Assembly (NCBI GenBank): GCA_964035015.1
Contig: OZ036005.1
Span: forward strand, 7,888,188-7,952,187
DNA: 64,000 nt
DNA from: Corallium rubrum
Lineage: Eukaryota > Cnidaria > Anthozoa > Scleralcyonacea > Coralliidae
Direction: 5' to 3'
The stretch's first letter is position 1. Each line of letters begins with the position of its first letter. The notes beneath the pieces were generated by a model that was not told the DNA's origin, ran no database searches, and saw nothing but the letters and a program-made list of their open reading frames with translations. Shown here in pieces: positions 18,290-28,716 of the stretch. The position numbers and the translations under genes were made by a program.

Positions 18290-20707
18290 GAATTTACTAG
18301 AATGCCGTTTGGACTAAAAACAGCGCCAGCAACATTTCAGCGTGCAATGGAAGTCATCTTATCGGGTTTAACTTTTGAAATTTGTCTCTGTTATCTTGAT
18401 GACGTAATCGTATTTGGCAAAACTTTAGCCGAGCACAACGACCGTTTAAAAACAGTATTAACGCGATTTCGAGATAATAATTTGCGCGTGAAATTAGCTA
18501 AGTGCGTTTTCGCGTCTCCTCAGGTTACATATTTAGGACATCGTATTAATCAACAGGGCGTCTCGCCAGATCCTACAAAACTTGCAGCTGTTGCGGAAAT
18601 TCCGCTTCCGTCAAATGTTAAAGAAGTTCGTACATTTCTAGGCTTGACTGGGTATTATCGGCGCTTCATACCAAATTACGCTACTGTTGCTCAACCTTTA
18701 ACGAAACTCACTTCAAAGGAGTATTGCAAAAATTTCGTTTGGACTGATGACTGTACTGCGGCCTTTGAACAACTCAAACAATTACTTTGCTCTGCACCAA
18801 TACTATGTTACCCTGATTTTACTCGCGAATTTATATTACAAACAGACGCTTCTGACGTCGGGCTAGAAACTGTTTTTTCTCAAATTGACGATCGCGGTAA
18901 CGAGCATGTGGTCGCGTACGCATCTAAAACGCTATCTCCACGCGAGACTAATTATTCAACGACTGAAAAAGAGGCATTTGCTATTCAATTTGGCACACAG
19001 CATTTCCGTGTTTACTTGTTAGGACGAAAATTTACAATTATCACTGATCATAGTGCGTTGTCATGGCTTCATTCTATGGAGCCAAAAGGGCGCATTGCGC
19101 GCTGGCTTATGGATCTACAGGAGTTTGATTTCGAAGTACAACATAGAGCAGGTCGCGTGCACAATAACGCCGACGCACTTTCGCGGCTTCGACGTACACC
19201 AGAGCTTATCACAAAACTCCAACAGGATGCCATTAAAACATGTGCAGTAGCACTTAATCCGTCTATCAACATTCGCGACGCACAAGAGCAAGATGCCAGT
19301 ATCGCAAAACTGCGTAACCTAAAACTGCAAAACAAGCCTAAACCAAGAGCGCGAAATTGCCAGGACCCATATTTTCGCCAAATGTTGCGTCATTACGACA
19401 AATTGTTTATTCGTGATGGAATTTTAGCCCGTGCTGTTGATCAACGCAAGTCATACCCCAATTATGTTATCGTCCTGCCAAAATCACTGATTACTACATG
19501 TGTCAAAGCCATGCATGACAGTCCTTTTGCAGGGCATATGGGTGTAGCTCGAACGGAAGAACGCATTAGGCAACGTTTTTATTGGCCTGGAATTCGCACC
19601 TCAGTCGAAACATTCATTCACGACTGTCGCGCGTGTGCGCAAAGAAAAATTGCCACGCGCAATAATAAAGCGCCAACACAGCACATCGAAGTAGGCGAAC
19701 CGTTCACATTCTGGGCAATGGACTATATGGGCCTCCTGCCCGAAACTAGCCGTGGCAATCGCCACATCTTTGTTATGATGGATCATTTTAGTAAATGGTG
19801 CGAGGCATTCCCCACCAAAGATCAAAAGGCGAGCACAGTCGCAGATATCCTAGTACATAAAGTACTTAGTCGTTTTGGCCCACCGGTAGTATTACACTCT
19901 GACCAAGGTCCTAATTTTGAAAGTAACCTCATGCATGAATTATGCGACCTTATGGGTATTTCTAAAACACGGACAAGTGCGTATCATCCGCAATGCGACG
20001 GGCAAGTAGAGCGCCAAAACAGAACACTGCAAGATATGCTCTCAACTTTTGTTTCAAATCATGCCGATGATTGGGATCAATGGCTCGATCCTGTCGTTTT
20101 CGCATACAATACAAGTAGGCACGATTCTACCGGTTACTCCCCGTACGAGATGATTTTCGGAAGGACACCTCGCATGCCTCTTGAGCATGAGATTGCTATG
20201 CCATTATCCAACCCAGCACAAAACACGGAATACATTCATGCTACACGACGCACACTACATGACATACACGATATCGCACGCTCTAACTTAGCTACCAATA
20301 GGGAACGCCAGGATAAACGCAATGCTGCGCAGCGCAATAATTGGCAACCGTTTTTATCGGGACAAGCAGTGTGGTTAAAACGGCCTAAGAAATGGAAATT
20401 TGGTCCCAAGTGGGTCGGCCCCTACACGGTTTTGGAGAGGTTAGGTGTAAATTATAGGATTAAGCGCCAAGATGGGAAGGTAAGTATAATTCACCATGAC
20501 AACCTTAAGTTCAGCCGTATACCGAGTGGAAACGGACAAATTGTCCCCCCAACTCCCGAATCCGGCGATTTTGAAGTAGTTGAAACTTTATTTGAGGCAC
20601 AGAATGTGGGTTGCGATGGAACGCGTGGCACAAATAATGTCCCCAGGGTTAGGCCAGCTCGTTTGCGGCAAAATGTTCAGCCGCCCAAGCGTTATGGTGT
20701 TGACTAA
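18290..20707 (+). CDS. pol: Gypsy-1 Pol C-terminal part: RT, RNase H, integrase
   Basis: Continues RT with EFTRMPFGLKTAPATFQRAM and the catalytic YLDDVIVFG. RNase H follows: QTDASDVG, YSTTEKEAFAIQF, TDHSALSWLH. The integrase has an HHCC zinc finger (HDSPFAGHMG ... DCRACAQRK). Its DDE core has Asp in FWAMDYMGLLP, Asp in LHSDQGPNFES and Glu in GQVERQNRTLQ. A GPY/F-like module KFGPKWVGPYTVLERLG follows, then the stop at 20705. No chromodomain is seen. The frame is uninterrupted for about 806 codons, which fits recent insertion. Confidence 0.95.
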   Translation, partial: EFTRMPFGLKTAPATFQRAMEVILSGLTFEICLCYLDDVIVFGKTLAEHNDRLKTVLTRFRDNNLRVKLAKCVFASPQVTYLGHRINQQGVSPDPTKLAAVAEIPLPSNVKEVRTFLGLTGYYRRFIPNYATVAQPLTKLTSKEYCKNFVWTDDCTAAFEQLKQLLCSAPILCYPDFTREFILQTDASDVGLETVFSQIDDRGNEHVVAYASKTLSPRETNYSTTEKEAFAIQFGTQHFRVYLLGRKFTIITDHSALSWLHSMEPKGRIARWLMDLQEFDFEVQHRAGRVHNNADALSRLRRTPELITKLQQDAIKTCAVALNPSINIRDAQEQDASIAKLRNLKLQNKPKPRARNCQDPYFRQMLRHYDKLFIRDGILARAVDQRKSYPNYVIVLPKSLITTCVKAMHDSPFAGHMGVARTEERIRQRFYWPGIRTSVETFIHDCRACAQRKIATRNNKAPTQHIEVGEPFTFWAMDYMGLLPETSRGNRHIFVMMDHFSKWCEAFPTKDQKASTVADILVHKVLSRFGPPVVLHSDQGPNFESNLMHELCDLMGISKTRTSAYHPQCDGQVERQNRTLQDMLSTFVSNHADDWDQWLDPVVFAYNTSRHDSTGYSPYEMIFGRTPRMPLEHEIAMPLSNPAQNTEYIHATRRTLHDIHDIARSNLATNRERQDKRNAAQRNNWQPFLSGQAVWLKRPKKWKFGPKWVGPYTVLERLGVNYRIKRQDGKVSIIHHDNLKFSRIPSGNGQIVPPTPESGDFEVVETLFEAQNVGCDGTRGTNNVPRVRPARLRQNVQPPKRYGVD

Positions 20708-20811
20708 GAGTTTTCTCTAATCGCAGTCATTATATATATAAACAGTAGATTTAATGTAAACGATTGTTGTAAACCGTATGGTACGATAGCTTGTTTTCGG
20801 GGACGAAAACT

Positions 20812-20825
20812 AAAAGGAGGAGGAT
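20812..20825 (+). promoter_or_regulatory. Gypsy-1 polypurine tract
   Basis: AAAAGGAGGAGGATA lies just before the 3' LTR that starts TGTAACATAG at 20828. It is the expected plus-strand primer position. Confidence 0.8.
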
Positions 20826-20827
20826 AA

Positions 20828-21034
20828 TGTAACATAGATAACGAAAGGAAATTAGGCAGACGATGTGCGAGTGCATTCAACTGATAAGGACGGCACCTTA
20901 GGCTTAGAGATATATAGTGATAATGTAGATAAAGACCACACGTGTAAAGCATGTTTATAAAAAGACTAAAACCAAATAAAACTAGTTAGTTCTGGCCAAA
21001 GCTGGTCCTGTGTGTTTGTCTTGTGCGTGTAACA
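20828..21034 (+). repeat. Gypsy-1 3' LTR
   Basis: 207 bases, TGTAACATAG ... GTGCGTGTAACA, near-identical to 13267-13473. Confidence 0.95.
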
Positions 21035-21720
21035 TATATAAGCGCCCTGGTTGCTGACGTGGCGAGATTTCTCCGTAATGCCCGTGGGCATTATGAAAAT
21101 TGTTAATGCGCCCTATGTCGCCATTGGAAACAAACAAAAAATCCTAATAGGAAACTTTTATTGCCGAAAAACGACGAAAATAAATGAAATAAACGACGAT
21201 GAACATTACAAAATAAATTCTAGTATCCAGACGAGAAAGAAACAACAGAAAATAACGCTAGTGCAGTGTTTTGAAGAAGTTAAAGGAAGCTAAGACCAAG
21301 AAATACAAGATTGATTTTGAAATAAAAAGTGCCATATAATAAACTACTTAATAACCTCGACCGTTCCGTCTTTACGGTAAAATATTAAACCTCGGTTTTG
21401 AACGTATTAACCTCGATATCGCTCGGTGAATACAGCAAAAAGATCTCAGTCTCGGTTATTAAGTAGTAATTAATTAAGTCACTAGCTCGTAGTCGTATAT
21501 TTCTGCATATAGGAGTATAATTGTTTTCAATGTTGTGGATAGAAACTGGAAAGAAAATAAAGTATATGAAGATGTAATAAGCGCAAAAGTGATTAGCATG
21601 CAGTGGTATTGACCGATTTTCCACTTGCGCAATAAATTAGCACAAATTGAATGTCGATTCGCGCGAAGAATCCGTTCGCAAGTGGACAACTGGTTTTAGC
21701 ATGAGAGTATCGTATACATC
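21035..21720. repeat. Dispersed repeat copy (related to 8590-9265) with CTCGG palindrome
   Basis: Resumes the repeat that Gypsy-1 split: TTGCTGACGTGGCGAGATTT, then AACAAACAAAAAATCCTAAT and the near-palindrome at 21340-21468 (AACTACTTAATAACC with GGTTATTAAGTAGT). It ends near the CGATTCGCGCGAAGAATC match. There is no gene. Confidence 0.55.
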
Positions 21721-22089
21721 GCGTCATTTTATACGCTTGCTGCACACTTAACACTATAATACTGAACCTGCATCTGTGTACTTAACAATAATAGAATAAT
21801 ACATTTTGGCTATGCAGACAGAACCTCAGACAGCCTCGTATCCAGGGTCTTTACTCGGCCCAGAGCATGACAAAGCGGGTACTCGGCTAACGCTAAACGA
21901 TTTTATTCAGAAAGTAAACGCTTGGTAAGCAAGTGGTTATCCACTCTGCGTATATTTTCATATATCTTTAATCCTTTACTTTTACCAACAACATTTTTCA
22001 TAGTTTTATTCATACAATATCACCGCAGAAGTAGATATCTGGTTGGAACAAATAGTAAAGACAAGATGAAAGCCCTACTTTGTTTTCTC
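21721..22089. other. No gene seen
   Basis: AT-rich intron without recognised ORFs, exons or repeats. Confidence 0.35.
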
Positions 22090-22466
22090 AGGGGCTGACA
22101 GGCTGTTTACATGAGCCAGGCTAGCCCGGTTAACGAGTGGTTTAGTGTAGATGTAAACGAATCCTAACGTTAACCCATGCATTGAGCTACAATCTTGGAC
22201 AAAATTGTTGAGGAAATTTTGGAATTTCACTTAGTGTTAATATTTAAACCTAAAAATACGGTAATAACTTTAAGTAGCCCCCCCACCTTCCCCCAAATCA
22301 ATGTTGGGTGAATCCTACCAAAATATTCAACATTGATAAGGGGAGAGGGGGGGGGGGCAAAAAAAATCAAAATAAACCTAAAATATGCAGTATTTTTCAT
22401 ATTTTTCAATTTTTCTCTCAAGTCTTTTTGTCCAAGATTGTAGCTCGATTCATGTAAACAGCCCCT
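22090..22466. mobile_element. Two concentric inverted repeats (nested foldback)
   Basis: Outer pair: AGGGGCTGACAGGCTGTTTACAT (imperfect) with ATGTAAACAGCCCCT at about 22451-22466. Inner pair: ATTGAGCTACAATCTTGGAC at 22181-22200 with GTCCAAGATTGTAGCTCGAT at 22430-22449. A C-rich/G-rich complementary stretch (GCCCCCCCACC and GAGAGGGGGGGGGGG) lies inside. It ends exactly where the segmental duplication begins at 22468. Confidence 0.6.
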
Positions 22467-22467
22467 A

Positions 22468-24110
22468 TAAGAGACCGTTGTTTACATTTATTATTTACAG
22501 ATATACCTTACGACATAATTATAAGACGTCTTTTTATGCAACATTTTAAATGTCATATTTGAATATACATATTTTTTTTACCTAAAAGATTATCAGCTTC
22601 GAATATCTATGACGACGTTAACTATCCATGACGCGGAAACTGAGAGCCATCCATGCATAATGTAATTGTTTTTGCATGTATAGAAACAAATTTATATTTT
22701 TTAGTTCTTCAGACTTATTTCAAAAAGATTAACCATACTAATTGTTAAAATACTAGCTATAATCAAATAAATATAATATATTTAACAATTTAATATTCGC
22801 CGAAGTGGAGGTGAATAGTCCCAACACTGAGATGATCACTCTTCAACTTAATTTTGTTGACTTTTCTTGTTATTCTACAACATCAGCTGTGTTGATCAAC
22901 AAAATCTCCTGCTTCGGTAAACAAAGCGGCAGATTAACATCAACAACCAAAGAGGCTAGAATTCGTAAAGGCAAAACATATTTTGTAGAACCAATATTTT
23001 AGCTTCCTTAAAATAAGAAAAGTTCAAAATATTTCATCACAAGAACCATATAATATCTATATATCATATATTTTTGTAGGTACTACAATTCGATTGCAAG
23101 GACCATTTATCAATAATAGCAGTGGGCGTGTTGAAATATTTCACCATGGAAAATGGGGAACAGTTTGTGATGTCGGCTGGGACTTTAACGATGCTGAGGT
23201 GGTTTGTCGACAACTTGGTTTTGCAGGAGCTGAAGAAGCTCTTCAAGGTAGTGAAGTTCAAGATGGTACTGGAACAATATGGCTTGCCAACGTTGCTTGT
23301 GTAGGAAATGAACAACATTTAGCCGACTGTAGTCATCGAGGATGGGGAATCCGTAATTGTCGACACCGTGAAGATGCTGGTGTACGATGTAATGTAACAG
23401 ACGATTTTTTATATGTAATATATATATATCGTTTACCTTGTTTGAGAGAAGAAAGGACATTTTTGAGAGATTCTTTTACTGACGCACTATTATGCATATT
23501 TTTTAAAGCGAAAAATACTCACATGTATAAAACAGGTGCAAGCACTCCTGAATGGTCAGCTTAAATAGCACTAAATCGTTATTTTAATTAAAAATTATTT
23601 AGTGGCCATTTTTGAGTATTAAAAAGAAAAGAGTCTACAAAGCATATTTTGATGACAAGTTTGGTGTAATGGCACTTATGACGTCAGAACTGATATTTTC
23701 CGAAGGCATTTCCGACAATGCACCATTTGGAATTGAAGATTTCCAGTTACAAAAACCTCAATATCTCCAAAACTTTAAATAATTTTCTGTCGAAATTTTG
23801 TCAGTGAGCTTCCACGATCGTATAGATTAATGTAATTTAAAAAAGATTTACGTTTCATTTCCTTTTTAAAGAGACAAAATAGAAAATAAAATTAACAGTG
23901 ACGGATATAAACAAGGAAACTCGAACAGTATTGCTACTAAACGTTCGTAATTACTGAAAACGGCTGCCCTGTATTTTTACGTGAGCTTAATTTTTCGGCC
24001 ATTTTCTTCGCTGGTTTGATAAATTGCCTTCTACTCATGATCAAGATGCTGCAGGACCAGATTATTCACAAGGCACTGCATGTGCCTCGGGCCTACGGAA
24101 GTAATGCTGC
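22468..24110. repeat. Segmental duplication, copy 2 (partner 9551-11204)
   Basis: Collinear with 9551-11204 including the SRCR exon and downstream intron. The copies part company at the TTA target of the small element inserted at 24114. Confidence 0.75.
23080..23400 (+). CDS. SRCR domain exon 3 (A type, GT donor missing)
   Basis: Complete SRCR domain: [54 protein letters not shown] and VRC, with six cysteines. The acceptor TTTGTAG/GT is phase 1. The donor position reads GTAACAG/ACGATT, the same loss as exon 1, with which it shares the long duplicated block. Compared with the siblings, the motif HNCGHHEDAG is changed to RNCRHREDAG, replacing a Gly and two His by Arg. Reading through would add over 50 residues before the stop at 23562. 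Confidence 0.85.
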
Positions 24111-24113
24111 TTA

Positions 24114-24281
24114 TGCACCTATCAATTGAAAGCCTGACTCCCCTCACCCTGGGAGTGGCTGGGGATTTGATTTGCTAAAATTTGATTTTGCATCAAATGC
24201 TTTCAAATGCTATAAAATTCCCCACATTTCCACCACCTTGTCCCGGGGTGAGGGGGAGTTGGGCTTTCAATTGATATGTGC

Positions 24282-24282
<1 letters not shown>
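24114..24282. mobile_element. Small TIR element with TTA TSD (PIF/Harbinger-like), copy 1
   Basis: TGCACCTATCAATTGAAAG at the left and CTTTCAATTGATATGTGCA at the right are inverted; TTA flanks both sides. The paralogous intron at 11204 shows GGTTTATCGAAATAG with no insert. Copy 2 is at 29420-29587. A TTA target duplication and Tourist-like size suggest PIF/Harbinger; no transposase is present. Confidence 0.65.

Positions 24283-24283
<1 letters not shown>

Positions 24284-24352
<69 letters not shown>
24284..24352. repeat. (AT)n microsatellite
   Basis: About 70 bases of AT repeats immediately upstream of an SRCR exon acceptor (TTTATATTTTGCAG). Confidence 0.95.
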
Positions 24353-24359
<7 letters not shown>

Positions 24360-24368
24360 ATTTTGCAG

Positions 24369-24692
24369 GTACTACTACTGTTCGATTGCAAGGACCATTT
24401 ATCAATAATGGCAGTGGACGTGTTGAAATATTTCACCAAGGAAAATGGGGAACAGTTTGTGATAACAACTGGGACTTGAACGATGCTACAGTCGTTTGTC
24501 GACAACTTAGCTTTCTAGGAGCTGAAGAAGCTCTTCAAGGTGATAAAGTTCCAGATGGTACTGGAACAATTTGGCTTGACGACGTTGCTTGTGTAGGAAA
24601 TGAACAACATTTAGCCAACTGTGGTCATCGAGGATGGGGAAACCATAATTGTGGACACCATGAAGATGCTGGTGTACGATGTAGTGGAACAG
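24369..24692 (+). CDS. SRCR domain exon 4 (B type)
   Basis: 324 bases, one codon longer than its siblings at the start (an extra Thr). SRCR domain with [54 protein letters not shown] and VRC, with six cysteines. The usual RQLGF is RQLSF here. The acceptor TTTTGCAG/GT and donor ACAG/GTGAAT are phase 1. A LINE 3' fragment starts about 45 bases after the donor, as it does after the B-type exons at 11346 and 34068, so that LINE inserted before the duplications. Confidence 0.9.
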
Positions 24693-25004
24693 GTGAATTT
24701 TTATTTGTAATTTATATATCGTTTACCTTCTTTGAGTAAGGAAAGGTAAGGTAAACTTTATTTAGTCACGCTAGCCCCTTCAACAAAATAATGTTGATTT
24801 CCAAAGGGGGCGTGAAAACTTACTATTAAGCCTATTAATACAAAACAATTATAAAATACAAATATTTACAAAGAGAAAATCATTTACAAATGTACATAAA
24901 CTGATAAAAGAAATAAATTTAGTATAATTAATTCTTTGAACGTTTTCATGGCGATAAAGTAATATAAATAAGTTTTGTGGAAACACCACGTAAACTATTT
25001 CTTT

Positions 25005-25045
25005 GCTAAGCTTTCGGCCTGTTGACTCAGGCCTTCATCAGAGCA
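25005..25045 (-). ncRNA. Hammerhead-like ribozyme core in the Penelope fragment
   Basis: On the minus strand CTGATGA (25041-25035), then a stem II of GGCCTG/CAGGCC around AGTCAA, then GAAA (25015-25012). This is the hammerhead core order. Stem III would be AGC-TTA-GC, but the expected U before the cleavage base reads A, so the copy may be inactive. Confidence 0.45.
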
Positions 25046-25155
25046 ATGACAACAAGTTGTTGGCTCACGTCATTTATAAACTAAGCAACTGATCAATTAA
25101 ATCACGTAAGAATACAATGGCGTATCACGTTAATTTTATTAATTAGAAAACAAAA

Positions 25156-25506
25156 TCAAGAATGTTCTCCGAATAGGGCACGCCACGTGCTATTTAATGG
25201 CTGTCCCTCCTGAGAAATAGTGTGATGTTTGGCGATCTCAATGGATTCTCTAGTTCTTCGCGTGAAGTATTGCTTGTCGCTGGCTAAGAGTGATGACTCT
25301 TCCCACTTAACACGATGGTCATACGTCCAAGCGTGTTTGGCAACAGCAGACTTTTCTTGTTGCGCTTTTATGCAAGATGTCTTGTGTTCCTTCAGGCGAG
25401 TTGAGAGATTCCTTCCCGTTTCTCCGATGTACACCAAGCCACACTCACAAGGAATGCGATACACTCCAGGCTTAGAGCAAAGAAATAGTTTACGTGGTGT
25501 TTCCAC
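25156..25506 (-). CDS. GIY-YIG endonuclease domain of a Penelope-like element, partial
   Basis: About 115 residues. Key motifs are GVYRIPCECG followed by VYIGETGRNLSTRLKEH: the GIY-like GVY, the YIG triad, the catalytic Arg in RNLSTRLKEH, and CCHH-type Cys/His residues (CECG). Downstream AVAKHAWTYDH and KQYFTRRTRESIEI fit the C-terminal half with the catalytic Glu. In intact elements this domain follows the reverse transcriptase and nicks the target DNA. Here only the endonuclease part remains; the frame opens with GTG at the truncation point, so it has no genuine start. Confidence 0.85.
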   Translation of the reverse strand: METPRKLFLCSKPGVYRIPCECGLVYIGETGRNLSTRLKEHKTSCIKAQQEKSAVAKHAWTYDHRVKWEESSLLASDKQYFTRRTRESIEIAKHHTISQEGQPLNSTWRALFGEHS

Positions 25507-25889
25507 AAAACTTATTTATATTAAATTTAGTATAGTTGATTAGTTACAGGCTAGTTAAAGGCTATAGTTGCAGTAAGGAGAGAACATTGAAATTATTTAA
25601 TGTCCCCGCGTTTCTCAATTCATTGGAAGACTATTCCATAATTTAGCTCCACTATAACTCAGACTTTTTTTCATGTATTCCGTTTTCGGAAATGGCAAAT
25701 AAATCTTCATATCCGAATTTCGTAAATTATAATGATGTGGAGTAGTGGACGATCTATTGAATAAATCCATAAGCGTTTTTGGAGCTAAATTATGAGTAAT
25801 TTTATACATGAGTGTGGCTTTAATAAGTATAGCTATGCTCTCTCACAGTTTTCCATTCAAGGAGAATTTAAAAAAGTTTTTTCTCACTA

Positions 25890-26950
25890 ACGTTCAATCA
25901 GCGAACTTGATGTAAATTAAGATGTGATAGCTGGAACGCTAACGTCCAGTCATTCGTGGGGCAAAAAGTGAGACAAAGTTCTAGGCCCCTGCGCGGTTTC
26001 CAGGTTTCAGTCTCCCACAAAATGTTTTTTTACACGACCACCGGTCTTGAGCGAACCCTGAAGGCTCGAAAAGGTTTGATAAATTATTTATTGAATAATT
26101 TTATCACGCTTTGCTAAACGTGCATTTTAAATTTTGATTGGTTGTGGTCAGTAATTGTTTATTTGTTGCTATAGTAAAATTCATTAGTCTATACAAAACG
26201 TGCACGAAGTTTATGAACTGTTTATCAGTCAAAAAATTAAATCAAACTTTTCGCTATCGAAGAGGATACAAAAAATCAAGACAAACTTCATATAGAATAT
26301 GCCCTTAGAACCAGTTTCATGTGTCGTTTTCTTTAAAAAGCATTCCGTATTCGTATACTGAAAACAACAACTAGCCGTGAGTATAAACGTGAAAACTAAA
26401 CAACCTAGTTGTCAGTTATTTTTTAAAATATCATTAGTTACAAAAGGCCGTTTAACACATTCGAACAAAAAATTAAAAGAGTAGAAATAAGAAAATGACA
26501 TTAGATGTATATTATAAAATATCAAGTATCAATACGTCTTCAAACTCGTACAAGAATAGATTTCTCACTCTTGTTCTCACCTTTTCAGCTGGCTGTTTTC
26601 ATCCTAGCCAGTAAAAGGACGTCTGTTTTCTCAGCCGATTTTCATCCCTAGCTTAATTTACTGTATAGTTTTGGACTGCTATACAGTAAATAAAACAACA
26701 ACAGCACCGCACAACAAGGGGAAACCATTAAATCTGACAAAACAATTTGATAAATGATTTTTTCAAACCCTTTTTCGAGCCTTCGCAATTCGCTCAAGAC
26801 GTGCGGTCGTGTAAAAAACATTTTGTGTGAGACAGAAATCTACCTGCAAACCGCGTAGGGGCCAGAACCTTTTGCCTCACCTTTTGGTTTACGCCTTAGC
26901 GTTCCAGCTATCACATTTTAAGTTACATCGAGTTCGCTGGGTTCAATCAT
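25890..26950. mobile_element. ~1.06-kb TIR element in the SRCR intron, copy 1
   Basis: The arms of about 190 bases are inverted: AATGTGATAGCTGGAACGC-type sequence, CCCCTGCGCGGTTT, CCCACAAAATGTTTTTTTAC and AAGGCTCGAAAAGG at the left, with complements at about 26760-26948. The interior has no ORF above background. Copy 2 is at 34958-36068 within the duplicated intron. Confidence 0.65.
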
Positions 26951-27071
26951 TTGCTTTATTTCTGATCACGATTGGCTAATAACATCTGCATGAGGGAGGA
27001 GGACGTCTGCACGCAGGCTAGTATTAAATTTACTAAGTAATATTTCATAAACGAGTGGGAGTATTTTACAT

Positions 27072-27420
27072 GAAGGTTAAAGCACGAGGGAGAGGTTTTT
27101 ATTTAACTGTGAAGACCGAGCGCGAAGCGCGAGGTTTTTACAGTTAAATAAAAACCGACTCCCGACATTAGAAATTCAAGCTAATACATAGTTTGTTTTT
27201 GAAAAAGAGCAATTAGGGATTTAAAAATTCAATTGTGTTGTTAATTATGCTAATTTTTAACGTAAAGTTATCCCAGGTTATTATTTTTCCGTAATAACCT
27301 TCAACCCCGCATTTCCCCGGGAGAAATCAAATACCACCGCCTGCTTTTAAATTGGAGGTTATTACGGAGAAGTTAAAAACCGACGAAAAACAAAAGAATA
27401 GGGTGTGGCAAGTTTGTAAC
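27072..27420. mobile_element. Insertion specific to this intron copy, containing a hairpin
   Basis: The paralogous intron runs directly from GAGTGGGAGTGTTTTAC to CAGGGGTTACAAATA at about 36190. Here about 350 bases intervene. It contains the hairpin GGTTTTTATTTAACTGT / ACAGTTAAATAAAAACC (about 27092-27157) with GC-rich loop GAGCGCGAAGCGCGAG. It could equally be a deletion in the other copy. Confidence 0.5.
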
Positions 27421-28560
27421 AGGGGTTACAAATATAATACGAGAGCATTAAACAAGTAATTTTCATGGTTCTTGAGTGTTTGTAAAACATGAGAGAATAA
27501 TGAAAATCACGAGGCTGCAAGCTGATTTATTGTTTTCGAATGTATTACAAACACAAGAGAACATTGAAAATTACGAGGTAATAGGCCGAGTGATTTTTGT
27601 TGTTCTCGAGTGTCTGTAACCCCTGGTAAAATACGATACACGAGTTTATGAAATAGCTTCTCAATCGTCAATTATAGTGGTGATATTGATGCATATTAGA
27701 TTAGATAATGGTTTCACGTTGAATTTATAATTAAGAAATGTGGCAATAAATGGTTCTGTGTTTGCATCGTTCTTAATTATAAATTCAGTTTGCGCGACCT
27801 TTGACCGGTTTCAAAATTCATGCACATAACGAAATATTTTTCTCTGATTGGCTAATTAGCTCATGAATTATTAATGAGTTTGAGAATAGTATTTGTACTA
27901 CAATATGGTATTTTCTCTAAATATCATTATACGTCTGTGTATTTGCAGTAAGTCAGAAAATACTTGTTTCTATCTGCCAACCTCAGGCTTGATACCGCCC
28001 CACTTTTGATACGACATAAAATAGCGTCACATCATTTTGGAAAATGGAAACAATACTCACAGTAAATGCCGGTAGTAAAATGAAAAATTAAGATCAACTG
28101 TTTTACTTAAAAAAACATAATTGTGATAGTTAGGATTAGGTTTAGGGTTGCAGTTGTATTTTGAGGTGTATTTATATATACATTATATATTTATTATATA
28201 GCCACTCACAAAATATAAATTCGTTTGAGTCGGACGGATAATGCGACGATAATGCGTGTTTGAGTTACACGACGACATATCGTCGCGTCGAATTAAATGT
28301 TTCTCTTCTGTTCTGTTCTGTGACAATTCGGCGCCATGTTTTCAAATAGTCGTTTTCAGGCTCCACGAGTCCAAGTAAAATTAATTAAATTCGACTGAAA
28401 TTCGACGTTTAACTCGACGTCGCATTTACGTCGAATGACCGACGAAGTTAATTCGAATTAAGTTTGTCTGAATTAAATTCGCCTATTGTGCGACGTTTGC
28501 GCAGCCCTAAGATTTATTCATTTTGTGACCATATATATCTACGTACATCAAGTACATAAT
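27421..28560. other. Intron without a gene; foldback repeats
   Basis: 27421-27624 is bounded by AGGGGTTACA and TGTAACCCCT and is full of GAGAACA/TGTTCTC complements, so it is a foldback unit; copy 2 is at about 36191-36423. GAATTTATAATTAAGAA pairs with TTCTTAATTATAAATTC at about 27720-27787. The remainder is similar to 36424-37500 and shows no exon. Confidence 0.5.
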
Positions 28561-28716
28561 CAGGACATTAACGTCAACAACCGAAGAGCCTAGAATTCGA
28601 AATAGCAAAATATATTTTGTAGAACAGATATTTTAGCTTCTTTAAAATAAGAAAAGTTTAAAATACTTATTGTAATTATTACAAGAAGCATATAATATCT
28701 ATTATATATTTTGCAG

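Larger units (their letters stand above)
13267..21034 (+). mobile_element. Ty3/Gypsy LTR retrotransposon, split by a nested LINE
   Basis: The 207-bp LTRs at 13267-13473 and 20828-21034 differ at about two positions, so the insertion is young. TATATA lies on both outer sides as a possible target duplication. It sits in AT-rich sequence, so its exact length is unclear. The order is LTR, primer site, gag with two CCHC knuckles, protease, reverse transcriptase, RNase H, integrase, polypurine tract, LTR. There is no envelope ORF. Damage comprises a one-base shift in gag, one in-frame TAG after the protease, and a 2.5-kb LINE (15799-18283) inside the reverse transcriptase. The host site is a copy of the 8590-9265 repeat in the long intron between SRCR exons 2 and 3. 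Confidence 0.95.
24969..25514 (-). mobile_element. Truncated Penelope-like element with GIY-YIG domain
   Basis: The ends are inverted repeats (AAGTTTTGTGGAAACACC at 24970 and its complement near 25496-25513, each running on through ACGTAAACTATTTCTTTGC). The unit holds a GIY-YIG reading frame (25156-25506) and, towards its 3' end, a hammerhead-like core. No reverse transcriptase remains. GIY-YIG endonuclease plus hammerhead motifs are hallmarks of Penelope-like retroelements. The paralogous intron at 34595 lacks the insert. Confidence 0.75.
24738..25850 (-). mobile_element. LINE 3' fragment, interrupted by a Penelope-like fragment
   Basis: On the minus strand the piece ends with AAATAAAGTTTACC and a few TTACC units. 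The upstream part at 25615-25809 encodes MYKITHNLAPKTLMDLFNRS ... HYNLRNSDMKIYLPFPKTEY ... SLSYSGAKLWNSLPMN, the typical C-terminus of jockey/CR1-type ORF2 proteins. The Penelope-like fragment 24969-25514 interrupts it. AAATTTAGTATA-type sequence on both sides (about 24915 and 25523) is the likely target duplication. A paralogous copy without the interruption is at 34425-34890. Confidence 0.75.
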
